Counted from the stretch's first letter, positions 51,832 through 61,722 are shown. The stretch is 64,000 bases of DNA from an uncultured SAR116 cluster alpha proteobacterium (GCA_902619805.1 CACNGC010000003.1:62001-126000); one strand, 5' to 3'. A program made the numbers and translations. Notes: a model not told the origin generated them from the letters alone.

Positions 51832-52152
51832 ATGGCGACAAATAAAACAGATGATCAAAACTTTAAGGTAGATGTATTAGAAGCTAAAGAACCTGTGTTA
51901 GTAGATTTTTGGGCAGAATGGTGCGGACCTTGCAAAGCAATTGCACCTTCCTTAGAAGAATTATCTGAAGAAATGAGAAATAAATTAAAAGTTGTTAAAA
52001 TTAATGTTGATGAAAATCCTTCAACATCTCAAGCATATAGTATAAGAAGTATCCCCGCCCTAATGATTTTTAAAGATGGAGAAAAAATCTCTGAGAAGAT
52101 GGGTGCTCTTCCAAAATCAGCTCTTGAGTCATGGATTAAAGATACAATCTAA
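51832..52152 (+). CDS. trxA: Thioredoxin
   Basis: This 106-residue cytosolic thioredoxin has Trp30-Cys31-Gly-Pro-Cys34, the cis-proline motif 'RSIPALMIFKDGE' near 72-84, and no signal peptide. A strong GGAGAG lies before the ATG. It is convergent with folC, with a four-base overlap of the stops. Confidence 0.97.
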   Translation: MATNKTDDQNFKVDVLEAKEPVLVDFWAEWCGPCKAIAPSLEELSEEMRNKLKVVKINVDENPSTSQAYSIRSIPALMIFKDGEKISEKMGALPKSALESWIKDTI

Positions 52153-53384
52153 TCAATAATTGTATCGTTAAATTTTAGTGCATAACCTGCTAAATATAAA
52201 GATCCAGTTATTAACAAGGGAATTTTATCGTCGGCTTTTTTAAGTGAACTCTCTAAACTCTTTGAAGTGTTTGTGTTAAAACCTAAGTCATCTAATTTAT
52301 TTTTTATGTCTAGTGCTGAAAGTGAATTTTTTTGTTCAGGTATTTCAATAGCATAAATTTGATTAATATGGTTTTTAAAGATTTTAACAAAATCTTTAAC
52401 TTCTCTGTTATTTAACATTCCTATAATTAGGTTCCATTTACCTAATGCTTCTTTAGTTAGATATTTTTCAATAACAACAGCACCATCTTGATTATGTGAT
52501 CCATCTATTATGGTAATATTTTTTCTGAGATTAAAAATTTTACCATCATTTAATTTTTGGATTCTTCCAAACCAAGAGGTTCTTGCGAGTCCTTTCTTTA
52601 CTTTGGTTAAGGAAATAGACGGTAGAATAAATTTAGCAGCTGTAAATGCTGTTGATGCATTGTCGTATTGGAAGTCACCAGTTAATCCTAATTTTGTGTC
52701 TCTAGAAATTTTTTCTATCATAATTACCTTTGAATTTAATTCTTTTGCATTATACATTAGTGTTTTGCGTGCTTTATCTCTACTTTGTTTGGCAATTATT
52801 ACAGGAATGTTTTTTCTTAAAATTCCAGCTTTCTCTTTTGCTATTTTTTGAATATTGTTTCCTAAAAATTCTTCATGATCAAAGCCTATTTTAGTTATAA
52901 TGGTAAGCTTTTTATTTTCAATAATATTTGTTGCATCTAACCTTCCACCCAACCCAGTCTCAAAAATATTAATATCAGCAGGAAATCGTTTGAAAGCAAT
53001 AAACGCTGCGGCAGTAGTAATTTCAAAAAATGTTATTGGATTATGATCATTTTTTAGCTCAATCTCTTCTAATATATTTATTATATTTTTATCTGAAATT
53101 AATTTTTTGTTTATTCTAATTCGTTCATTAAAATTTATTAAATGAGGAGAAGTATATATATTAACTGATAAATTATGAGCTTCTAAAATTTCTCTCAGAA
53201 ATGCTGCAGTTGAGCCTTTACCATTTGTCCCAGCTATATGAACTACATTGTTTAAATTATTTTGTGGATTATGAAATTTATCCATTAAAATTTTTAATCT
53301 TTTTAGATCGAAATCTATAAGCTTTGGATGTAAATCAAACATCCTTTTTAAGGTTAAAGATAATTTGTTTTTAGTATTACTCAA
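52149..53384 (-). CDS. folC: Bifunctional folylpolyglutamate/dihydrofolate synthase
   Basis: This 411-residue Mur-ligase-like enzyme adds glutamates to folates. The P-loop Gly-Thr-Asn-Gly-Lys-Gly-Ser-Thr is at 52-59, 'FEITTAAAFIAF' near 120, 'ETGLGGRLDATN' near 140, and 'IDGSHNQDGA' near 293. The TTG at 53384 keeps the conserved 'RMFDLHPKLIDFDLKRL' opening in full, but it lacks a clear ribosome-binding site, and the ATG at residue 15 is a possible alternative. It is the last gene of the long minus-strand run from aroA. Confidence 0.93.
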   Translation of the reverse strand: MSNTKNKLSLTLKRMFDLHPKLIDFDLKRLKILMDKFHNPQNNLNNVVHIAGTNGKGSTAAFLREILEAHNLSVNIYTSPHLINFNERIRINKKLISDKNIINILEEIELKNDHNPITFFEITTAAAFIAFKRFPADINIFETGLGGRLDATNIIENKKLTIITKIGFDHEEFLGNNIQKIAKEKAGILRKNIPVIIAKQSRDKARKTLMYNAKELNSKVIMIEKISRDTKLGLTGDFQYDNASTAFTAAKFILPSISLTKVKKGLARTSWFGRIQKLNDGKIFNLRKNITIIDGSHNQDGAVVIEKYLTKEALGKWNLIIGMLNNREVKDFVKIFKNHINQIYAIEIPEQKNSLSALDIKNKLDDLGFNTNTSKSLESSLKKADDKIPLLITGSLYLAGYALKFNDTIID

Positions 53385-53406
53385 TTTAAATTAAAAATTA
53401 GTAGTG

Positions 53407-54261
53407 CTAATTTAAATAAAAAGTTAGAGATTTTAAAAGTTTTGAAATTTTAGTTTTTTGTTCTGATCTAGGAACAACAATATCTATCATACCATGAGAT
53501 TTTAAATATTCAGCTGTTTGAAAATCTTCAGGTAATTTTTCTTTAACTGTTTCCTCAATAACTCTTCTACCAGCAAATCCAATAATAGCTCCTGGTTCTG
53601 CAATATGAATATCACCAAGCATAGCAAAGCTTGCTGTAACACCACCAGTAGTTGGATTTGCGTGTAAAACTATATATGGAAGCTTTGCTTTTTTTATTTT
53701 ATTTATTGCAATTGTTGATCTAGGCATTTGCATTAAGGAAAATATGCCTTCTTGCATTCTTGCACCACCCGAAGATGGAACTACTATAAGAGAACATTTT
53801 CTTTTTATAGCTTCTTCAGAGGCTAAAATTAATCCATCTCCTACATATCTTCCCATTGATCCAGCCATAAATGCAAAATCAAAACATGCCAAGATTACTG
53901 GTGTTTTATCAATTAATCCAAAACTAACTAACAAAGCATCATCTAGTTTTGTTTTGCTTTGAGCATCTTTTATTCTATCGCTATATTTTTTTTTATCTTT
54001 AAAATTTAATGGATCTAATTTTGGTTTTGGTATTGTAATATTTTCTATGGAGTCTTTATCAAGAAGAAATTCAATTCTTTCTCTTGCTGATAAGTGATCA
54101 TGATAACCACATGTTTTACAAACATTATGATTTGAAGAAAATTCTTTGTGAAATATCATTTGAGAACAAGATTTGCATTTTACCCACAATACTTCCTCTG
54201 GTTCTTTTATTTTAACAAAAGCTTTAAACTTAGGTAAAACTGTCTCTTTAATCCAATTCAA
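53407..54261 (-). CDS. accD: Acetyl-CoA carboxylase carboxyltransferase subunit beta
   Basis: This 284-residue subunit has an N-terminal zinc ribbon (Cys29, Cys32, Cys48, Cys51) and the carboxyltransferase crotonase fold with 'SSGGARMQEGIFSLMQMP' and 'NPTTGGVTASFAMLGDI'. It makes malonyl-CoA with AccA. It starts at TTG with AGGA upstream. It sits between trpA and folC, the standard alphaproteobacterial trpFBA-accD-folC order. Confidence 0.96.
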   Translation of the reverse strand: MNWIKETVLPKFKAFVKIKEPEEVLWVKCKSCSQMIFHKEFSSNHNVCKTCGYHDHLSARERIEFLLDKDSIENITIPKPKLDPLNFKDKKKYSDRIKDAQSKTKLDDALLVSFGLIDKTPVILACFDFAFMAGSMGRYVGDGLILASEEAIKRKCSLIVVPSSGGARMQEGIFSLMQMPRSTIAINKIKKAKLPYIVLHANPTTGGVTASFAMLGDIHIAEPGAIIGFAGRRVIEETVKEKLPEDFQTAEYLKSHGMIDIVVPRSEQKTKISKLLKSLTFYLN

Positions 54262-54306
54262 TTATCTTTCCTTTTTAAAAATGCTAACTAACCAAATAAA
54301 TAAGGC

Positions 54307-55125
54307 TTAATTATGTTTTAAAGCTTTTGATATTTCTCTAGTAAAGTCTAAACATGTCATTAATTCTTCACTGCTTGAAACACCATCACTATCTATACTT
54401 TTTTTAATTAAATCAACTACTGCAGATCCAATAACAATACCATCAGATACATCTGACATCAAAGTTGCTTGAGCTGGTGATCGGATCCCAAACCCAATAA
54501 CAATTGGTAAGTCTGTAACCTGTTTAATTTTTTTGACATTATCTTGTACGTTTTTAATATTAGGTGCTTGTGTACCAGTTATGCCAGTTATTGAGACATA
54601 ATACACAAATCCAGAAGCATTTAACAAAATCTTTTTAAGTCTTTTTTCATCAGTGGTAGGGGTCACTAATCTTATCATAGATAAGTTATTTTTTTCAGCT
54701 TCAAAATAAAACTCATCATCTTCTTCAGGAGGTAAGTCTACAATGATAAGTGCATCTACACCGAACTCTATACATTTTTTAATAAATTTTTCTTTCCCAA
54801 ACTTATAAATTGGGTTGTAATATCCCATTAAAATAAGAGGCGTATGAATATTTTTTTCTCTAAAAATTTTAATTAGTGATAAACATTTTTTAATGTTCAT
54901 ACCTGATTTAAGAGCTCTTTGACTTGATAATTGTATTGATGGTCCATCTGCCATTGGGTCTGAAAACGGCATGCCAATTTCAATAAAATCTGCGCCATTA
55001 TCCGGCAGATTAGTAATGAGTTTCAAGGAGTTTTCAAAATTAGGGTCACCAGCGGTTATAAAAATTCCTAAGGCTTTTTTATTTTCTTTATTTAATTTAT
55101 TAAAAGTTTTTTTTATACGATTCAT
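54307..55125 (-). CDS. trpA: Tryptophan synthase alpha chain
   Basis: This 272-residue TIM barrel cleaves indole-3-glycerol phosphate. The catalytic Glu lies in 'FIEIGMPFSDPMADGP' near 47-62, together with the catalytic Asp of 'FSDPMADGP'. 'YYVSITGITG' holds the phosphate-loop region. It lies eight bases after trpB on the same strand, so the two chains are probably made from one message. Confidence 0.97.
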   Translation of the reverse strand: MNRIKKTFNKLNKENKKALGIFITAGDPNFENSLKLITNLPDNGADFIEIGMPFSDPMADGPSIQLSSQRALKSGMNIKKCLSLIKIFREKNIHTPLILMGYYNPIYKFGKEKFIKKCIEFGVDALIIVDLPPEEDDEFYFEAEKNNLSMIRLVTPTTDEKRLKKILLNASGFVYYVSITGITGTQAPNIKNVQDNVKKIKQVTDLPIVIGFGIRSPAQATLMSDVSDGIVIGSAVVDLIKKSIDSDGVSSSEELMTCLDFTREISKALKHN

Positions 55126-55133
55126 AGTTTATA

Positions 55134-56351
55134 TTAAGTATCGTTTTTCATTATTAATGGTAACACAGCTGACAAATCTTTGTCTCCTCTACCACACATA
55201 TTCATAATTATAATTTGACCTTTTCTCTCAGAAGCTAGTTTTCCTGTAATATGTAGGGCATGAGCAGGTTCAAGCGCAGGAATTATACCTTCCAAGCTAC
55301 TACATAACTTAAAAGCATCCAAACTCTGTTCATCTGTAGTTGATAAATATTTAATTCTACCAATATCATGAAGCCACGAATGTTCTGGCCCAATACCAGG
55401 ATAATCCAAACCTGCAGATATAGAATGAGCATCAATTATTTGACCATCATCATCTTGAAGTAAATAAGTTCTATTTCCATGCAGCACTCCTGGTGAACCA
55501 GCAGTAAGAGATGCAGAGTGTAAATTAGAATTCAGTCCTTTACCTGCTGCCTCAACTCCAAATATTTCAACCTCCTCATCATCAAGGAAAGGATGAAACA
55601 AACCTAGTGCATTTGATCCTCCTCCAATGCATGCAACTAGAGCATTTGGAAGTTGATTTTCTTTTTCTAAAATTTGCTTTTTTGCCTCTTCACCAATTAT
55701 TGATTGAAAATCTCTAACCATTTTAGGATATGGGTGTGGTCCAGCTGCAGTTCCAATTATGTAAAAATGAGTATTTGCATTACTTACCCAGAATCTCAAA
55801 GCATCATTCATTGCATCCTTTAATGTGCCCGTACCGGAGGTTACTGGATTAATTTTTGCGCCTAATAGTTGCATTCTTTGAACATTTGGTTTTTGACGCT
55901 CAATATCTTTTGCACCCATAAAGACTTCACACTCAAAACCAAAAAGCGCACATGCAGTTGCTGTAGCAACTCCATGTTGACCTGCTCCAGTTTCAGCAAT
56001 AATTTTATTTTTACCCATATTTTTTGCTAATAATATTTGACCTATAACATTATTAATTTTATGAGCCCCAGTGTGATTGAGTTCATCTCTTTTTAAATAA
56101 ATTTTAGCTCCACCAAAATGTTCAGTAAGTCTTTCAGCAAAATATAATGGACTAGGTCTTCCAATATAATCTCTTCTATACATATCTAATTCATTAATGA
56201 AAGACTGATCCTTTATTGCCTTTTCATATGCATTTTCAACATCCAAAATTAATGGCATTAGAGTTTCAGCTACAAATCTTCCACCATGAATACCGAATTT
56301 ACCGTAAGCATCTGGACCAGTTTTTAAACTATTTAAATTCATTTTCGTCAT
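55134..56351 (-). CDS. trpB: Tryptophan synthase beta chain
   Basis: This 405-residue PLP enzyme condenses indole with serine. The PLP lysine is in '[15 protein letters not shown]' near 96, '[14 protein letters not shown]' is near 120, and '[15 protein letters not shown]' binds the PLP phosphate near 245. It starts at ATG, ten bases after trpF, and is followed by trpA. Confidence 0.98.
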   Translation of the reverse strand: MTKMNLNSLKTGPDAYGKFGIHGGRFVAETLMPLILDVENAYEKAIKDQSFINELDMYRRDYIGRPSPLYFAERLTEHFGGAKIYLKRDELNHTGAHKINNVIGQILLAKNMGKNKIIAETGAGQHGVATATACALFGFECEVFMGAKDIERQKPNVQRMQLLGAKINPVTSGTGTLKDAMNDALRFWVSNANTHFYIIGTAAGPHPYPKMVRDFQSIIGEEAKKQILEKENQLPNALVACIGGGSNALGLFHPFLDDEEVEIFGVEAAGKGLNSNLHSASLTAGSPGVLHGNRTYLLQDDDGQIIDAHSISAGLDYPGIGPEHSWLHDIGRIKYLSTTDEQSLDAFKLCSSLEGIIPALEPAHALHITGKLASERKGQIIIMNMCGRGDKDLSAVLPLIMKNDT

Positions 56352-56361
56352 AAGTAAGCCA

Positions 56362-57003
56362 TCATAAACTTTTACATTTTATTACAAAATCTTTAATTAA
56401 TTGAGGATCTTTTAGACCTTTCCTAATTTCCAGACCCGAAGAAATATCAATTGCTGGTGCTTTAGTAATATCAATGGCATTTTCTATATTTTCTATGTTT
56501 AAACCTCCTGCAAGCATCCATTTTTTTTTAGATTTAAAGTCCTTAAGGATATGCCAGTCAAATTTCTTACCATTACCACCTGGCAAAGCCTCAGATGGAG
56601 CATCAAATAACAGGATATCACAAATATCCTCAAATTCTTTATTTTTTCTTACTAGATCAATTTTATTCCTAACATTGATACCCTTTATCAAAGGAATATT
56701 TATTTTGTGTTTAATGTCAAGACATCTTCTTGAATTTTCGTTTCCATGAAGTTGTATATAGTCAGGATTAATATTTTTTTTAATTTGATTTAAAAAATCA
56801 TCATTAGGGTCAACAGTGAGGGCTACTATTTTAGTTATATTATTTCTTGATTTAAGTAATTCTCGGGATAGATTAATTGAGATGTTTCGTGATGAATTTG
56901 GATAAAAAACCAATCCTACATAATCGACTTTACATTTAAGTGCTGCGTTCATTGATACTTCATCATTTATACCACACACTTTGATTTCAAATAGACTATT
57001 CAT
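56362..57003 (-). CDS. trpF: Phosphoribosylanthranilate isomerase
   Basis: This 213-residue TIM barrel has the catalytic Cys10 in 'KVCGINDE' and the catalytic Asp in '[20 protein letters not shown]'. '[14 protein letters not shown]' and 'DISSGLE' bind phosphate near the end. No Shine-Dalgarno is apparent. It begins the trpFBA set, 46 bases after ihfB, with no promoter seen in the gap. Confidence 0.94.
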   Translation of the reverse strand: MNSLFEIKVCGINDEVSMNAALKCKVDYVGLVFYPNSSRNISINLSRELLKSRNNITKIVALTVDPNDDFLNQIKKNINPDYIQLHGNENSRRCLDIKHKINIPLIKGINVRNKIDLVRKNKEFEDICDILLFDAPSEALPGGNGKKFDWHILKDFKSKKKWMLAGGLNIENIENAIDITKAPAIDISSGLEIRKGLKDPQLIKDFVIKCKSL

Positions 57004-57049
57004 TTTAAATTAGATATTTTTTTGGGTACAAGAAAATTTAATAGTATAG

Positions 57050-57328
57050 TTATTTATTTAAACGATCTTTCATTCCTTTACCCATTCTGAAATAGGGCAC
57101 ATTTTTTTCTGGTACGGCAACAGCGTCGCCATTTTTTGGATTTCTAGCAATGCGTGCTTTTCTTTTTTTTACATCGAAAACTCCAAAACCACGTAACTCA
57201 ACTCTTTCATTTCTAGAAAGAGCTTTGGTTATAATATCAAAAAAAACGTTTACAATTTTAGTTGCGTCTTTTTGATAAATGCTTGTGTTTAGATTGGCAA
57301 TTTTTATTATAAGATCTGATTTATTCAA
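57050..57328 (-). CDS. ihfB: Integration host factor subunit beta
   Basis: This 92-residue protein is a member of the HU/IHF family. 'NERVELRGFGVFDVKKRKARIARNPKNGDAVAVPEKNVPYFR' shows the DNA-clamping beta arms with the tip Asn-Pro. The gene order rpsA-ihfB favours IHF beta over HU. It starts at TTG, the only possible start that preserves the usual Met-x-x-Ser-Asp-Leu-Ile opening, with AAGGTG upstream. Confidence 0.92.
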   Translation of the reverse strand: MNKSDLIIKIANLNTSIYQKDATKIVNVFFDIITKALSRNERVELRGFGVFDVKKRKARIARNPKNGDAVAVPEKNVPYFRMGKGMKDRLNK

Positions 57329-57340
57329 AATAACACCTTT

Positions 57341-59050
57341 TTATGAAGATTTTTCATCTTTTTTTGCCAGTGCTGCTCCTAAAATATCACCTAAACTTGC
57401 TCCACTATCAGATGATCCATATTCTGCCATGGCTTTCTTTTCTTCTTCAATTTCTTTAGCCTTGATTGAAAGAGAAATTTTTTTGGTTTTTTTATCAATA
57501 TTAGTAACTGTAGCGTCAACTTTATCACCAAGACCATAACGATCTGTCTTTTGATCTGCTCTTTCGCGTGATAAATCATTTTTCTTAATAAAACCTTTTA
57601 ATTTATCGCCTACATTAACTTCTAAACCATTTTCAGTTATTTCAGAGATTGTACAAGTAACTGTTAATCCTTTTCTTATGTTGTCAATTTCAGTAGCAGC
57701 AATGTCTTCTGTAAGTTGTTTAATACCAAGAGAAATTCTTTCTTTTTCAACATCTATATCTAATATTTTAGTTTGAGTCGTTGAACCCTTTACATAATTT
57801 TTAATAAGCTCATCACCGTTACCATCCCAACTTATATCTGAAAGGTGCACTAGACCATCTATATCCTCTGTAAGAGCTATAAAAAGACCAAATTCTGTTA
57901 TATTCCTAATCTCACCTTCAATAATATCACCAACTTTATTTGCGTTTTTATATTTTTCCCAAGGATTCTCTACACATTGTTTTATGCCGAGAGAAATTCT
58001 TCTTTTTTGAACATCAATCTCCAGCACCATTACCTCAACCTTTTCTGAGGTAGATACAATTTTTCCAGGATGGACGTTTTTCTTTGTCCAACTCATTTCT
58101 GATACATGAACCAATCCTTCAATACCGTCCTCTAATTCAACGAAAGAACCATAATCCGTAATATTAGTAACAATTCCTGACATTTTTGCGCCTACAGGAA
58201 ACCTCTCAAATACTTTAAGCCAAGGATCCTCTGTAAGTTGTTTTATTCCAAGTGATATTCTCTGTGTTTCATCATTGAATTTTATAACTTTGACTTGAAC
58301 AGACTCGCCCACTTGAAGAGCTTCAGATGGATGATTGATTCTTTTCCATGAAATATCAGTTACATGCAATAAACCATCAACACCACCTAAATCGACAAAT
58401 GCACCGTAATCAGTAATATTTTTAATAACACCTTGCAAAACTTGACCCTCTTGTAGATTTGCAACTAGTTCAGTTCTAGCCTCAGCTCTGCTGTCCTCCA
58501 ATACTGCTCTTCTTGAAACAACGATATTACCCCTTCTTCTATCCATTTTAAGTATTTGAAAGGGTTGAGGTGTTCCCATTAACACACCAAGATCTTTAAT
58601 AGGTCGAATATCGACTTGACTTCCAGGTAAAAAAGCTGTTGCACCTTCTAAATCGACAGTAAAACCTCCCTTGACTTTTCCAAAAATAATACCGTTAACT
58701 CTTTGTTGTTTTTCAAGAGCAACTTCAAGATTTACCCAAGCTTCCTCTCTTCTTGCTTTTTCTCTACTTAATATTGCTTGGCCATTAATATCTTCAAGTC
58801 TTTCTATATATACCTCAACTGTATCACCAACATTAATCTTCGCATCTTCTTCATTGTTTCCAAATTCTCTTAAAGGGACACGACCTTCACATTTCAAACC
58901 AACATCGATTATAATCATATCTTTTTCAATAGATATTACCGTTCCAGATACTACTGAACCTTCAATACTTGTCATTTCTTGAAAGCTTTGGTCTAATAAC
59001 TCTGAAAAGCTTTCTTGTGAAGGTTTGGCAGTGGTTTCAGTTTGAGTCAA
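57341..59050 (-). CDS. rpsA: 30S ribosomal protein S1
   Basis: This 569-residue S1 has six OB-fold S1 repeats. 'ITDYGAFVDLGGVDGLLHVTDISW', 'ITDYGSFVELEDGIEGLVHVSEMSW' and 'ITEFGLFIALTEDIDGLVHLSDISW' are the middle repeats. It delivers mRNA to the 30S. The start is TTG at 59050 with AGGAG at 59057-59061, unusual for such an abundant protein. It lies between cmk and ihfB, the order conserved in proteobacteria. Confidence 0.97.
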   Translation of the reverse strand: MTQTETTAKPSQESFSELLDQSFQEMTSIEGSVVSGTVISIEKDMIIIDVGLKCEGRVPLREFGNNEEDAKINVGDTVEVYIERLEDINGQAILSREKARREEAWVNLEVALEKQQRVNGIIFGKVKGGFTVDLEGATAFLPGSQVDIRPIKDLGVLMGTPQPFQILKMDRRRGNIVVSRRAVLEDSRAEARTELVANLQEGQVLQGVIKNITDYGAFVDLGGVDGLLHVTDISWKRINHPSEALQVGESVQVKVIKFNDETQRISLGIKQLTEDPWLKVFERFPVGAKMSGIVTNITDYGSFVELEDGIEGLVHVSEMSWTKKNVHPGKIVSTSEKVEVMVLEIDVQKRRISLGIKQCVENPWEKYKNANKVGDIIEGEIRNITEFGLFIALTEDIDGLVHLSDISWDGNGDELIKNYVKGSTTQTKILDIDVEKERISLGIKQLTEDIAATEIDNIRKGLTVTCTISEITENGLEVNVGDKLKGFIKKNDLSRERADQKTDRYGLGDKVDATVTNIDKKTKKISLSIKAKEIEEEKKAMAEYGSSDSGASLGDILGAALAKKDEKSS

Positions 59051-59091
59051 TATTTTCTCCTATATAAAGTCTAAAATGTACATTTTTTGAT

Positions 59092-59120
59092 GTTATAAAT
59101 ATGGAAAGTCAAGAAATCAA
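59092..59120 (-). promoter_or_regulatory. Candidate promoter of rpsA-ihfB
   Basis: On the minus strand TTGATT (59115-59120) and TATAAC (59092-59097) are 17 bases apart, 42 bases before the rpsA start. Each hexamer has one or two mismatches to consensus. An rpsA-proximal promoter is common in proteobacteria. Confidence 0.5.
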
Positions 59121-59141
59121 TGAATATATTTTAATAAAACG

Positions 59142-59795
59142 TCAAATTCCTTCTATTATTTTAGTCACCTTTAGTAATAATTCTTCAGCATCAATAAAGC
59201 TTGTATCAATTACATACGCATCAACAGCTGGAACAAGTGGTGATATTATTCTACTACTATCTAACTTATCTCTTTCTTTCATTTCTCTAATCAAAGACTG
59301 CAACATACACTTTTCATCATTTTCATGCAAGAAAGATATGTTTTTTTCTAATAATCTTCTTTTTGCTCTTATTTCTATGCATGCATCAATAAAAAATTTG
59401 AAATCAGCATTTGGAAGAATTTTTGTACCAATATCCCTACCATCAAGGATACAGCCATGAAATTTTGTTTTGCTATTATCTACAAATTCTTTTTGTTTTG
59501 AATTTAATATTTCTCTTAATTTAGGATAAGTCGCAATAAGAGATGCTAGTTTTGCGATTTCTTCTGATCTTAAATTTTCTTTTCTTAATTCTATAAAATT
59601 TAAATTTCTTGCGATTTCAAAGCTATAATTTTCTAAATTTGTAGAAGTATGCTTTTTTTTAACAATTAACTCACTAGCAACTTTTCTATACAAAAGTCCT
59701 GTATCTAAATGTACAAAACCATATTTTTTAGCCAATTTTTTAGCTAAAGTCCCTTTGCCGGATGCAGCGGTTCCATCTATTGCAATTTTTATCAT
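59142..59795 (-). CDS. cmk: Cytidylate kinase
   Basis: This 217-residue P-loop NMP kinase phosphorylates CMP and dCMP. The P-loop Gly-Thr-Ala-Ala-Ser-Gly-Lys-Gly-Thr is near 8-16, with Thr where relatives often have Pro. 'HLDTGLLYRKVA', 'CILDGRDIGTKILPNADFKFFI' and 'RDKLDSSRIISPLVPAVDA' are family motifs. It lies between aroA and rpsA as in most proteobacteria. Confidence 0.96.
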   Translation of the reverse strand: MIKIAIDGTAASGKGTLAKKLAKKYGFVHLDTGLLYRKVASELIVKKKHTSTNLENYSFEIARNLNFIELRKENLRSEEIAKLASLIATYPKLREILNSKQKEFVDNSKTKFHGCILDGRDIGTKILPNADFKFFIDACIEIRAKRRLLEKNISFLHENDEKCMLQSLIREMKERDKLDSSRIISPLVPAVDAYVIDTSFIDAEELLLKVTKIIEGI

Positions 59796-59836
59796 TAAAG
59801 CTGTCTTTTTTATATTAAAATATTGTACTTTTCTAT

Positions 59837-61165
59837 CTATGTACGTATCAAATTAGCACCAATTTTATTCATTATTTCAAAAAATGAAGGAAAAGACGAG
59901 TTTATGGTATCAGTATCCAATACTTTTATAGGATTTTCAGTTATTAATCCTAAACATAAAAACGACATAGCAATTCTATGGTCCAATTTAGATCTAATTG
60001 TAACGTTCCCGTTTATACAATAATCTGGTCCTTTACCCTTTATAACCATACTATCTTTTTTTTCTTTTGTTTCAATACCAACTGATCTTAAACCCTCACT
60101 CATTGCGTGAATTCTATCAGTCTCTTTAAATCTAAGTTCTTCAATACCTTCCATTTTTGTTTCACCAATCGCTCTAATAGCAGCAATAGAAAGTATTGGA
60201 AATTCATCTATCATAGAAGCAACTCTTGATTTTGGAATTTTAATTCCTTTGAGAATACTATATTTTGCTGAAATATCTGCAATTGGTTCACCATTTATTT
60301 CTCGTCTGTTTGAAAATGAAATATTTGCGCCCATTTCTATGAGGCTTTTATATAGGCCCATTCTTAAATCATTGACACATACATTCATAACTTTAACATT
60401 ACTATTAGGTGTTATTATTGACGCTACTATAGGAAAGGCTGCACTTGACGGATCCGAAGGAATTTCAATGTCAAGTGGTTTAAGCGAAGGCAAGCCTTTT
60501 AAGGTAATTTTCCAGGAAGAATTAGGTAATTTTGTTGTTGTAATTATAGATCCTAAATATTTTAACATTCTTTCAGTATGATCTCTGGACAAAGAAGGTT
60601 CAATGACAGTTGTATTTCCTGTTGAAGATATTCCGGCTAAAAGAATACTGGATTTAATTTGAGCTGAAGCAACAGGACTATTGTATTCAAGTGGTAATGG
60701 AATTTTAGAGCCTCTAATTTTAATTGGTAAATTGTCATTATTTGGATTATCAAAAAATGCCCCAGTTTTTATGAGTGGTTTAATTATTCTTTTCATTGGC
60801 CTTTTGGACAAAGACTCATCTCCTAAAATTGTTGCTTCAACATCAGACCCAGCTATTAGTCCCATAAGCAATCTTGATCCAGTTCCAGAATTACCCATAT
60901 CTAACTTAAAATTTGAACCAGACAAATTTCCAATTCCATTTCCAAAGACTTCCCAAATATTTTTATCTTTTTTTATTTCAATTCCTAAGGTTTTTAGTGC
61001 TTCTAATGTTGCAATTACATCATCGCTTTCAAGAAGGTTTTTAATTTTAACTTTACCTGTCACTAATGATCCTATTATAAGAGCACGATGAGAAATTGAT
61101 TTGTCCCCTGGTACAATGATAGCACCTGATAAGTTTGAAGATTTATTTGAGGAGATAGAATCCAT
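59837..61165 (-). CDS. aroA: 3-phosphoshikimate 1-carboxyvinyltransferase (EPSP synthase)
   Basis: This 442-residue enzyme joins PEP to shikimate-3-phosphate for aromatic amino acids. 'GDKSISHRALI' is near 20-30. 'DMGNSGTGSRLLMGL' (PEP site), 'LSRDHTERML' and 'DEFPILSIAA' follow class II (Agrobacterium-type) enzymes in wording. The PEP-site motif keeps Gly where the naturally glyphosate-tolerant type has Ala. It leads the minus-strand run aroA-cmk-rpsA-ihfB. Confidence 0.96.
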   Translation of the reverse strand: MDSISSNKSSNLSGAIIVPGDKSISHRALIIGSLVTGKVKIKNLLESDDVIATLEALKTLGIEIKKDKNIWEVFGNGIGNLSGSNFKLDMGNSGTGSRLLMGLIAGSDVEATILGDESLSKRPMKRIIKPLIKTGAFFDNPNNDNLPIKIRGSKIPLPLEYNSPVASAQIKSSILLAGISSTGNTTVIEPSLSRDHTERMLKYLGSIITTTKLPNSSWKITLKGLPSLKPLDIEIPSDPSSAAFPIVASIITPNSNVKVMNVCVNDLRMGLYKSLIEMGANISFSNRREINGEPIADISAKYSILKGIKIPKSRVASMIDEFPILSIAAIRAIGETKMEGIEELRFKETDRIHAMSEGLRSVGIETKEKKDSMVIKGKGPDYCINGNVTIRSKLDHRIAMSFLCLGLITENPIKVLDTDTINSSFPSFFEIMNKIGANLIRT

Positions 61166-61199
61166 TTATATGTTATTTCCTGAATTGGTAAAAACTCAA

Positions 61200-61228
61200 T
61201 ATATATTTAATTTGGCAAAAGTTAACAA
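61200..61228 (-). promoter_or_regulatory. Candidate promoter of aroA-cmk
   Basis: On the minus strand TTGTTA (61223-61228) and TATATA (61200-61205) are separated by 17 bases, 35 bases before the aroA ATG at 61165. It lies within the 152-base divergent region. Confidence 0.45.
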
Positions 61229-61245
61229 AATTCTTAAAAAAACTT

Positions 61246-61275
61246 TTGACATATTCAATAATTTAAGTCTATTCC
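61246..61275 (+). promoter_or_regulatory. Candidate promoter of the TIGR02300 gene
   Basis: TTGACA (61246-61251) is a full -35 match, and TATTCC (61270-61275) lies 18 bases later. TTCC (61272-61275) and GGAA (61283-61286) form a short inverted repeat over the presumed start point. Confidence 0.4.
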
Positions 61276-61317
61276 AATATTAGGAAATATTTATAATATT
61301 TATTAAGGAGATTTAAT

Positions 61318-61713
61318 ATGGCAAAACTAGAATGGGGAAAAAAGAGAACTTGTCAAGTCTGTGGAAAAAAATATTATGATCTTAATAAATCTCCAATTAT
61401 TTGCCCCTGCCCTGAAGCTGTAGAATTTGATCCTAACCATTATTTAAGAACAAGAAAAGGCAAGAATGTTCCATCAAAGGCATCACTTGAAAATGATAAT
61501 GATTTAACAGAAAATATTGAAAACATTGATGATATTGAGATCGATTCTGATACAGAAGTTGTAAGTGATGATGATCCATTACTTGAAATTAATAAAGATG
61601 ATCAAAATGTACTAGCTGATGAAGACGATGATATTTCTTTCATTCATGATGACCAAATTACAGAAGATGACAATAGTATTGATGTAGAAATAAATAATGA
61701 TGATAAGAATTAA
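61318..61713 (+). CDS. TIGR02300/FYDLN-acid family protein
   Basis: This 131-residue protein opens 'AKLEWGKKRTCQVCGKKYYDLNKSPIICPCP', the alphaproteobacterial TIGR02300 signature. The usual Phe-Tyr-Asp-Leu-Asn is Tyr-Tyr-Asp-Leu-Asn here. Cys12 and Cys15 form CxxC, but the second pair is CxC (Cys29, Cys31) rather than CxxC. From about residue 60 the chain is strongly acidic (Asp/Glu/Asn), as in the family. Function is unknown. AAGGAG precedes the ATG. tRNA-Ala begins ten bases after its stop. Confidence 0.87.
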   Translation: MAKLEWGKKRTCQVCGKKYYDLNKSPIICPCPEAVEFDPNHYLRTRKGKNVPSKASLENDNDLTENIENIDDIEIDSDTEVVSDDDPLLEINKDDQNVLADEDDDISFIHDDQITEDDNSIDVEINNDDKN

Positions 61714-61722
61714 AATATTTTT

